Source: Bdellovibrionales bacterium
GTDB lineage: Bacteria > Bdellovibrionota > Bdellovibrionia > Bdellovibrionales > UBA1609
Direction: 5' to 3'
DNA: 6,044 bases
Assembly (NCBI GenBank): GCA_027451425.1
Contig: DAIDJH010000124.1
Location: 1-6,044 of the forward strand
The translations under genes were made by a program, and so were the position numbers. This document shows, piece after piece, positions 1 through 4,169 of this stretch. Within the stretch, counting starts at the first letter, position 1; every line of letters begins with the position of its first letter. Below the pieces are notes generated by a model. The model made no database searches. It was not told where the DNA came from and worked only from the letters and a program-made list of their open reading frames with translations.

Positions 1-348
1 CCGGTGCACCACAAGTCGAACTTTCGGTCGGCGTTTTTTCACTTTGAGCGCCATCGACATGCCGCCAGAACTTTGCGCGTCTAAAATCTGAATATCATGC
101 TCGTCGCAATATCGAATAAGGGCGCGAATATTGCGCGGATCAAATGCCCGACGAGAAGGCAGCGCCAAGACGTCGACCGGCCCCTGCGGCCCGCGCAATT
201 CAGAAAATCGCGCATACCCGCGACTTTGTCGTGGGTATGCCACAAATGACTCGACACCAAACGGTCGCAAGCCCGCCATCAACAGGCGGACTTGATTTTC
301 ACCACCGCGCCAATTGATTTCATTGCCGATATGGAGAACGCGAATCAT
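1..348 (-). CDS. Glycosyltransferase family 4 (GT4), N-terminal part, truncated by window edge
   Basis: The minus frame is open from an ATG at 348 to base 1 (116 residues visible, no stop), so only the N-terminal half of the acceptor-binding domain is present. The start MIRVLHIGNEINWRGGENQ has the beta-strand followed by the W-R-G-G-E-x-Q loop (residues 13-19) typical of GT-B fold family 4 enzymes. Residues 85-101 (DIQILDAQSS then G-G-M-S-M-A-L) match the usual D-I-V-H-A-H-S followed by an alanine-rich helix, and a basic K-K-R-R-P-K leads to V-V-H-R at the edge. These enzymes transfer sugars from nucleotide-sugar donors, often in LPS, capsule or other envelope glycan synthesis. Donor and acceptor cannot be told because the C-terminal donor domain is outside the window. 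The ATG overlaps the TGA of the upstream response regulator as ATGA. A GGAG lies 11 nt upstream, inside that gene, which suggests translational coupling. Family call is fairly sure; substrate is unknown. Confidence 0.85.
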   Translation of the reverse strand, partial: MIRVLHIGNEINWRGGENQVRLLMAGLRPFGVESFVAYPRQSRGYARFSELRGPQGPVDVLALPSRRAFDPRNIRALIRYCDEHDIQILDAQSSGGMSMALKVKKRRPKVRLVVHR

Positions 349-764
349 CGCGCACCGGTCTCCACTTGAACGTGCTGAAAAATTTCGATTACTTTCTTTT
401 TGATGTCATCATAAGAAAATGGCTTCACGATATAACCCGACACTCCTTGCATGACGGCGCGAACCACAGTCGGTTTCGCACTTTCAGTGGTGATAATCAC
501 CACCGGCGTATTCTGAATTGGCGGGGTCTGCCGGATCGTTTCAAGCGTTTTGAGGCCGTCTATTTCGGGCATATTGAGATCCAAAAAAACAATCGCGTAG
601 GGCTTTGAATCTTCGACGGCTCGGTTCAATTTTTCAATCGCCACTCGCCCGTCCGCAGCTTCATCAACTAAAGAAAATCCAATTTTATTCAACACGGCCC
701 GAACGCCATCTCGAATCGTCAGGCTGTCATCGACCACTAAAATCCGCGTATCTCCGCTGAACAT
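345..764 (-). CDS. CheY-like single-domain response regulator
   Basis: This 139-residue protein is essentially only a receiver domain, with no DNA-binding or enzymatic output domain. Visible landmarks are the acidic pocket V-V-D12-D13, the phosphoacceptor D62 in FLDLNMPEIDG, the switch threonine T92 in I-I-T-T-E-S, the aromatic Y101 and the conserved K104-P105 in GYIVKPF. The line-up with CheY (D57, T87, Y106, K109) is good and nothing needed for phosphorylation is missing. It should act by phosphorylation-dependent protein-protein contact in the cytoplasm. The cognate kinase is not in the window. The ATG at 764 is preceded by GGGAG with a 6-nt spacer, which supports this start. A promoter is predicted just upstream (797-825). 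The stop overlaps the start of a GT4 glycosyltransferase, so the two are probably co-expressed. Whether it controls motility, gene expression or the glycan pathway cannot be decided from sequence. Confidence 0.93.
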   Translation of the reverse strand: MFSGDTRILVVDDSLTIRDGVRAVLNKIGFSLVDEAADGRVAIEKLNRAVEDSKPYAIVFLDLNMPEIDGLKTLETIRQTPPIQNTPVVIITTESAKPTVVRAVMQGVSGYIVKPFSYDDIKKKVIEIFQHVQVETGAR

Positions 765-770
765 CTTGAG

Positions 771-775
771 CTCCC
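771..775 (-). promoter_or_regulatory. Shine-Dalgarno of the response regulator gene
   Basis: On the minus strand GGGAG lies 6 nt before the ATG at 764. It fixes the start of the receiver protein and falls in the short predicted leader of about 26 nt. Confidence 0.7.
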
Positions 776-796
776 ACTGACGCGACCGCAGGAGAT

Positions 797-825
797 ACTA
801 TACGCAATTTAGAAATTTATGTCAG
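797..825 (-). promoter_or_regulatory. Predicted sigma70-type promoter for the receiver-glycosyltransferase operon
   Basis: Reading the minus strand, CTGACA (820-825, five of six matches to TTGACA) is followed by a 17-nt spacer and TATAGT (797-802, five of six matches to TATAAT). The -35 box lies inside the last codons of the outer-membrane protein gene and the -10 box in the 44-nt gap after it. Transcription would begin near 790 and give a leader of roughly 26 nt ending in the GGGAG ribosome site. I see no terminator between the outer-membrane gene and the regulator, so read-through may add to expression. The call rests on consensus match and position only. Confidence 0.6.
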
Positions 826-1798
826 TCGTGAGATTGAAAATCATCCGGTTAAATGAAACCTGCGCCGGCTCAAACGCAACATATGGATCAAAGTACAGGT
901 CGCGCGTGGGCGCAAAACCAACTCCCAGATATTGGTAGTCGGCGGCCGGAGTAAATTGAAAGAAACCCGGGTTCACTTCGTAGTGCATTTGATTGATTAC
1001 CGTAAATGACGTCCAAAGTTTCACGCTATCAGATGGGCGGTAATCAAGAGTTGGGAATGCCTGAAAACCTATATCATTTTGTTCGCTTGCCACTTTGCTC
1101 GAGACCTTTTGATTGCCGAAAATATCGTACCAGGTGTTCACCCACGCGCCCACATCATATCGCGAATGACCAAGTTGCTTCACGATGGTTAGGTAACTCG
1201 CAAATTGACCGATTTGGTTGATGCTTGTTTGGTAAGGCACGGTCGATTGAATATATTCGGTGTCGCTGCCAAATTGAAGTCCGTCAAATAGCTTGCTCGT
1301 GTAATTGTAATCAACCATAGGGTTGTTAAATGTCACCGGCTGCTGCGCCTCATTCGTATGAAGCGGATCCGATTTGTACACGCCGATTGCCATGAACAAA
1401 CTATTGTTTTTATCGAATCGATAGCGAAGCCCGACGTTACCATCCAGATCTGTTGGCTGCGGGTTTCGCTGACCGCCTATGAGTGGACGGCTACCGCTCG
1501 TCAAATCGTTAATGGCTGGACCATAGTAGTGAAAAAAGTAACTGGAGCTCCATTTCGATTTAGCGCCAGAACCCGCCCTCATCTGAATATCCGTCACGTC
1601 TTTGTCCAGATCCTGCGCCATTTCTTTATCCACTTTTTGGTGGATTTTCTCTTTTTCAGACTTGTCCAATTTAAGACTCGACGTTGGCGAAGCACTATCG
1701 TCCTGCGAGTCGTCAGCCCGCGCCGACGAAACCGCCAAAGAGCCGCCCAGTAGGACACACACCACCGCTAAAAAATAGAATCTTTTATTTTTTGTCAT
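809..1798 (-). CDS. Predicted outer-membrane beta-barrel protein, family not recognised
   Basis: The 329-residue product starts with a clear Sec signal peptide: basic MTKNKR, a hydrophobic stretch at about 7-24, and a probable cleavage at S-A-R-A28 before D-D. Residues 29-80 are a charged Asp/Lys/Ser-rich segment (for example KSEKEKIHQKVDKEMAQDLD) that looks helical or disordered. From about 83 on, the sequence alternates aromatic and polar residues in short stretches, such as NVGLRYRF, SLFMAIGVY, DYQYLGVGFA and LYFDPYVAFE, as expected for transmembrane beta-strands, perhaps 10-12 in all. It ends in I-N-F with a terminal phenylalanine, the usual C-terminal signal read by the BAM assembly machinery. 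No cysteine follows the signal peptide, so it is not a lipoprotein. It may be a pore, a transporter or a structural barrel; I cannot assign a substrate. The start has no strong ribosome site, but the signal peptide begins directly at this ATG. The downstream regulator has its own promoter. Confidence 0.8.
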   Translation of the reverse strand: MTKNKRFYFLAVVCVLLGGSLAVSSARADDSQDDSASPTSSLKLDKSEKEKIHQKVDKEMAQDLDKDVTDIQMRAGSGAKSKWSSSYFFHYYGPAINDLTSGSRPLIGGQRNPQPTDLDGNVGLRYRFDKNNSLFMAIGVYKSDPLHTNEAQQPVTFNNPMVDYNYTSKLFDGLQFGSDTEYIQSTVPYQTSINQIGQFASYLTIVKQLGHSRYDVGAWVNTWYDIFGNQKVSSKVASEQNDIGFQAFPTLDYRPSDSVKLWTSFTVINQMHYEVNPGFFQFTPAADYQYLGVGFAPTRDLYFDPYVAFEPAQVSFNRMIFNLTTDINF

Positions 1799-1911
1799 AA
1801 TGGGCCGAATCTAATGAGCGCCGCGTAATTTTGCAAGCGCCAAACAACGGCGTATCACTAGCGCCACGAATTTCTCATGCAATTCAAATAAATACACATT
1901 TAGGCTTGTTA

Positions 1912-1939
1912 ATTTTACGCTCCACATATCCGATAACAA
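1912..1939 (-). promoter_or_regulatory. Weak candidate promoter for the outer-membrane protein gene
   Basis: On the minus strand TTGTTA (1934-1939) and TAAAAT (1912-1917) are separated by 16 nt in the divergent gap between the outer-membrane protein gene and the membrane protein gene. The -10 matches five of six consensus positions and the -35 four of six. The implied leader is about 105 nt. AT-rich gaps often give such matches by chance, so this is tentative. Confidence 0.28.
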
Positions 1940-1944
1940 ACACG

Positions 1945-2469
1945 ATGGCGAAAAGCCCTGAAGATTATTTTGCCGAGCTTGCAAAGGTTAAACCTTCCCC
2001 GACGGGGATAAAGCCTCTTGTACAACCGTCTAGAAAAAAGGGGGGCTTCCCGACAGGACTACTTCTACTTTTAATCGGGGGGACCATACTGTACGGGTTT
2101 GTTCACTATTTTTCATACCAAGACCCTCAGGACGCCGTTAAGGCCATCGCAAATGCACTCCCGCCAAAATTTAGACAAGCGGTTACGCGCGAACTTGTGG
2201 CTCATCATTTGCTGCAAATAAATTCATTTGGAATAACAACTGCTGCAAGTGAAGGAACGACTGGCACACCGTCAGCAGCACACGCGACTGGCACCACCTC
2301 AGCGCCCCGTGCGCCCGCCAGTCAAAGTGCCGCTGACTTCGACTATGTCAACATTGACGGAAGGTGGTACAAGAAATCACCCAACAACATTTATATGATC
2401 AATGGCCATCCCGTATTTTACGTCGACCACCACCACGTCGCTCCACCGGCCAACAAAGTCAAAAAGTGA
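1945..2469 (+). CDS. Single-pass membrane protein of unknown function with aromatic C-terminal module
   Basis: I do not recognise this family. From the ATG at 1945 the product has 174 residues. An N-terminal polar segment (MAKSPEDYFAELAKVKP) of about 34 residues ends in R-K-K-G-G, followed by one hydrophobic helix at about 35-57 (FPTGLLLLLIGGTILYGF). By the positive-inside rule the N-terminus is cytoplasmic and the rest periplasmic. Residues 58-95 look helical. Residues 97-130 are an Ala/Thr/Ser/Gly/Pro-rich linker. The end (131-160) holds a compact aromatic module, YVNIDGRWYKK then IYMINGHPVFYV, which reads as two imperfect beta-hairpin units. It finishes with D-H-H-H and a basic tail. The frame stays open upstream to a TTG at 1831, but the added residues look like translated intergenic DNA and 1945 gives a sensible topology. 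No strong ribosome site precedes it, so the start is not certain. It appears to be transcribed alone. Confidence 0.72.
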   Translation: MAKSPEDYFAELAKVKPSPTGIKPLVQPSRKKGGFPTGLLLLLIGGTILYGFVHYFSYQDPQDAVKAIANALPPKFRQAVTRELVAHHLLQINSFGITTAASEGTTGTPSAAHATGTTSAPRAPASQSAADFDYVNIDGRWYKKSPNNIYMINGHPVFYVDHHHVAPPANKVKK

Positions 2470-2499
2470 ATTGCCTCAAAGACAAATTTATCTGTTGTT

Positions 2500-2520
2500 T
2501 TGAGAAACGTCTCAATTTGT
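2500..2520 (+). terminator. Possible weak terminator after the membrane protein gene
   Basis: A perfect 6-bp inverted repeat, TTGAGA (2500-2505) and TCTCAA (2510-2515), encloses an AACG loop 30 nt after the stop at 2469 and is followed by TTTGT. The stem is AT-rich and the T-tract short, so termination strength is doubtful. The rest of 2521-2646, between this hairpin and the tRNA, holds nothing I can support. Confidence 0.35.
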
Positions 2521-2646
2521 GGTCCCCGCCCCTGCCGCGGATCCTTCACGGAGTAAGTCTAAGTCAAAAGAAGTTGCCAAAACTTTAGGCTGCAGCATTT
2601 TGGGCTATCGCGTACTACAGGCCACAGGAGCGCATACTGCGAAAAT

Positions 2647-2733
2647 TGGTGCCCACGAAAGGATTTGAACCTTCACGTCCTTGCGGACATACGACCCTGA
2701 ATCGTACGTGTCTGCCAGTTCCACCACGTGGGC
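2647..2733 (-). tRNA. tRNA-Leu, anticodon CAG, CCA encoded
   Basis: The minus strand folds into a complete class II tRNA. A 7-bp acceptor stem pairs GCCCACG (5' end at 2733) with CGTGGGC, followed by discriminator A and an encoded CCA (2647-2649). The D arm carries GGAACTGGCAGAC. The anticodon stem TACGA/TCGTA encloses the loop TTCAGGG, placing CAG at 2697-2699. The long variable arm is GTCC-GCAA-GGAC, and the T arm contains GGTTCAAATCC. The long variable arm, discriminator A and CAG anticodon all indicate leucine, decoding CUG. At 87 nt with CCA the length is normal. The gene stands alone between two plus-strand protein genes; I see no convincing promoter or terminator. Confidence 0.97.
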
Positions 2734-2930
2734 ATACGGTTGAAACCTAAACGACTTCCGAAATTGTCGCAAGCTCGGATTTATCATCCGAAATCCCGAC
2801 CCAATTCGACCGCTCACTCAGTTTGCTGTGCCATAAATTAAAGCCCACGCTTGGCACTCGCCATGCAATGGCTCAAAAGCAGAAGTTGTTTCATCAATGA
2901 CAACTACAAAACCCTACCCATACCCTTCAC

Positions 2931-2959
2931 TACGGGCCCCGTGTCGAACGGGGCCCGTA
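2931..2959 (+). other. Perfect 12-bp GC-rich hairpin in a divergent intergenic region
   Basis: TACGGGCCCCGT (2931-2942) pairs perfectly with ACGGGGCCCGTA (2948-2959) around a GTCGA loop. On the plus strand it is followed by TCTTCTGAAG, only weakly T-rich; on the minus strand no T-tract follows. It overlaps by one base a 13-nt palindrome, ATCTTC-T-GAAGAT (2959-2971). It lies in the 296-nt gap between the minus-strand tRNA and the plus-strand lipoprotein gene, where neither neighbour needs a terminator. The gap also contains smaller inverted repeats at 2775-2791 (TCGGAT/ATCCGA), 2860-2872 (GCCAT/ATGGC) and 2884-2905 (AGTTG/CAACT). It could end an unseen small RNA, act in the lipoprotein leader, or be a repeat family member. 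No gene is supported in the gap. Confidence 0.6.
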
Positions 2960-3029
2960 TCTTCTGAAGATCACTAGTTTCGATATCCTGAAATTTGACT
3001 CGCCGAATTGTTTATGCAAACCTGGATTC

Positions 3030-3515
3030 ATGAGTCGCCTCCCATCTATTTTTTTGTTGTGTCTTCTAGCCGGCCTTGCATTGGTGATCACGGGTTGCGG
3101 CAGCGCTGTTCCCGGCATGGGTACCGACAGCAACCTCAATAGCGGCCCCGTTCAACAAATAACTTTAGTCGGAAAGACATATACCTTGGTAGGAGTTAAA
3201 ACTAGCGCATTTGGTCCGACCACTTACGTCCCCCCGAGCAGCATGACTATCAATCTCACCAGTAGCACCGAAATTTCTGGCTCGTTCAACTGTTATACCG
3301 GCGATAGCTCAAACGGTGCCACGGCGCAATTTTCAGCGACCGCGAACTGGTTGCAGGGTGCAGTCTCGATCAGTAACGTGCAGGTGAACCAATCCAACTG
3401 CCAACCCTTTGATAATTTTAACTTGCAGCAAACTTTTACGTATACGCTTAGTGGCAATCAATTGACGCTTACCAATTTTGCCCGCAATCAAACGGCTGTC
3501 TTTCAACAACAGTAA
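3030..3515 (+). CDS. Small lipoprotein, META/HslJ-like pattern, first of a tandem pair
   Basis: The 161-residue product has a lipoprotein signal: MSRL, a hydrophobic stretch at 7-20, and a lipobox I-T-G-C with lipidated Cys23. Residue +2 is glycine, so in a standard Lol system it would be sorted to the outer membrane. After a Gly/Ser/Asn-rich spacer (24-43), the domain starts LVGKTYTLVGV and runs through SSTEISGSFNCY (Cys88), SVSI-type strands, a second Cys124 in SNCQ, and ends SGNQLTLTNF. The order (opening strand, I-S-G-x-x-x-C, later Cys, L-x-L-T near the end) resembles META-domain proteins such as HslJ, but I could not confirm this. Cys88 and Cys124 probably form a disulfide. The next gene starts 10 nt after this stop and encodes a paralogue, so they likely form an operon. 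The ribosome site is weak. Function unknown. Confidence 0.85.
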   Translation: MSRLPSIFLLCLLAGLALVITGCGSAVPGMGTDSNLNSGPVQQITLVGKTYTLVGVKTSAFGPTTYVPPSSMTINLTSSTEISGSFNCYTGDSSNGATAQFSATANWLQGAVSISNVQVNQSNCQPFDNFNLQQTFTYTLSGNQLTLTNFARNQTAVFQQQ

Positions 3516-3525
3516 GGCTCAGTTT

Positions 3526-3990
3526 ATGAGTCGCTTGAAATATCCCTTGATCTTACTCCTCGTAGCCGCCACAACCGCTGTGGTCTATTGCGGGCAACAA
3601 CCACCGCAACCCATCGCCGCCACGCCATTTCAACTTTCGCAAGTCGGCCAGACCTATAATCTAACCCTGGTGCAAGGCGCTAGCCAATGGCCGCTCGGCA
3701 AAGTCCCTCTCGGCGGGATGAGCCTCACGATTCAATCCGCCACACAGATCTCCGGCAGTTTTTTCTGTTTTATCAATGGCGTGCAAAATGGGTCCGCACA
3801 ATACACGGCAAATGTGACCTGGAATTCAAATCAAACAATTTCTATTAGTGGCTTCACAGCAAGCCCCGCGACATGTCAGCTCAATTATTATTTCAACCTC
3901 AGCCCCACAATGTATTACGCATTTATGGGACAAGAGCTGGAATTGACCGACCTACAACATCAGATGATCGCACAATTTCTGCTTCAATAA
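3526..3990 (+). CDS. Small exported protein, paralogue of the upstream lipoprotein
   Basis: From the ATG at 3526 the product has 154 residues. That start is preferred over an ATG-less upstream extension because TAAGG (overlapping the previous stop) lies about 8 nt before it, and it gives MSRLKYPLILLL, nearly the same opening as the upstream paralogue. The signal ends V-V-Y-C22-G, a lipobox-like site but with tyrosine at -1 where Gly/Ala/Ser is normal, so lipidation is uncertain. The mature part aligns along its length with its neighbour: VGQTYNL, VP..GM, S-A-T-Q-ISGSFFC (Cys81), N-G-x-AQY, the S-I-S-G strand, TCQ (Cys117), FNL, and G-x-E-L-E-LTD near the end. The cysteine spacing is exactly 36 in both. 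Overall identity is modest, so the duplication is old. Function unknown; co-transcription with the upstream gene is likely. No clear terminator follows. Confidence 0.82.
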   Translation: MSRLKYPLILLLVAATTAVVYCGQQPPQPIAATPFQLSQVGQTYNLTLVQGASQWPLGKVPLGGMSLTIQSATQISGSFFCFINGVQNGSAQYTANVTWNSNQTISISGFTASPATCQLNYYFNLSPTMYYAFMGQELELTDLQHQMIAQFLLQ

Positions 3991-4001
3991 ACGTCCAAAT
4001 G

Positions 4002-4031
4002 TTGAACAGTGCCAAAAATTACCGATATAGT
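4002..4031 (+). promoter_or_regulatory. Predicted promoter of the glucoamylase gene
   Basis: TTGAAC (4002-4007) and TATAGT (4026-4031) are separated by 18 nt, matching four and five of six sigma70 consensus positions. Transcription would start near 4038 and give a leader of about 130 nt before the glucoamylase start. The -10 box lies inside the palindrome at 4022-4037. The gap between the lipoprotein stop and the glucoamylase start is otherwise AT-rich and without a gene. Confidence 0.5.
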
Positions 4032-4037
4032 TATCGG
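4022..4037. promoter_or_regulatory. 16-nt palindrome overlapping the -10 box, possible operator
   Basis: CCGATA (4022-4027), TAGT, TATCGG (4032-4037) is a perfect 6+6 inverted repeat that covers the predicted -10 hexamer. No T-tract follows, so it does not look like a terminator for the lipoprotein pair. A dimeric repressor bound here would block RNA polymerase. The assignment is inference from symmetry and position. Confidence 0.35.
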
Positions 4038-4156
4038 ACAACGTCGCGATTTTCGTGCTGTTTAACGGTTGTATATTTTACGCAATCCATTGCTCAACCA
4101 AAAGTTGTAAAATTCTAAGACCTAAACCGGGCATTACGCCCCAACAATGAGGTGGC

Positions 4157-4161
4157 GGAGG
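4157..4161 (+). promoter_or_regulatory. Shine-Dalgarno that selects the glucoamylase start
   Basis: GGAGG lies 8 nt upstream of a TTG at 4170 and inside the longer reading frame that opens with GTG at 4152. The GTG has no ribosome site of its own, so TTG 4170 is the better start. This trims six residues from the N-terminus. Confidence 0.55.
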
Positions 4162-4169
4162 TTTTACAA

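Noticed and set aside
1358..1753. Plus-strand open frame of 131 codons opposite the outer-membrane protein gene
   Set aside because: It lies wholly antisense to a gene with a clear signal peptide and barrel pattern; its own translation is rich in Arg/His/Phe without domain-like order.
1831..1944. Upstream TTG extension of the membrane protein gene
   Set aside because: The 38 extra residues look like translated intergenic DNA, place a second weak hydrophobic patch before the real N-terminus, and have no ribosome site.
2744..2772. Possible tRNA promoter, TTGCGA and TAGGTT 17 nt apart on the minus strand
   Set aside because: Spacing is right but the -10 matches only three of six positions, too weak to list.
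2605..2817. Minus-strand open frame of 70 codons covering the tRNA
   Set aside because: It reads straight through the tRNA-Leu gene; the translation is tRNA-derived.
2962..2989. Possible lipoprotein promoter, TTCTGA and TATCCT 16 nt apart
   Set aside because: Both hexamers match poorly and the -35 lies within a palindrome; no confident call.
2930..3139. Minus-strand open frame of 69 codons across the hairpin and the lipoprotein start
   Set aside because: It overlaps the lipoprotein signal peptide antisense, includes the hairpin, and has no coding signature.
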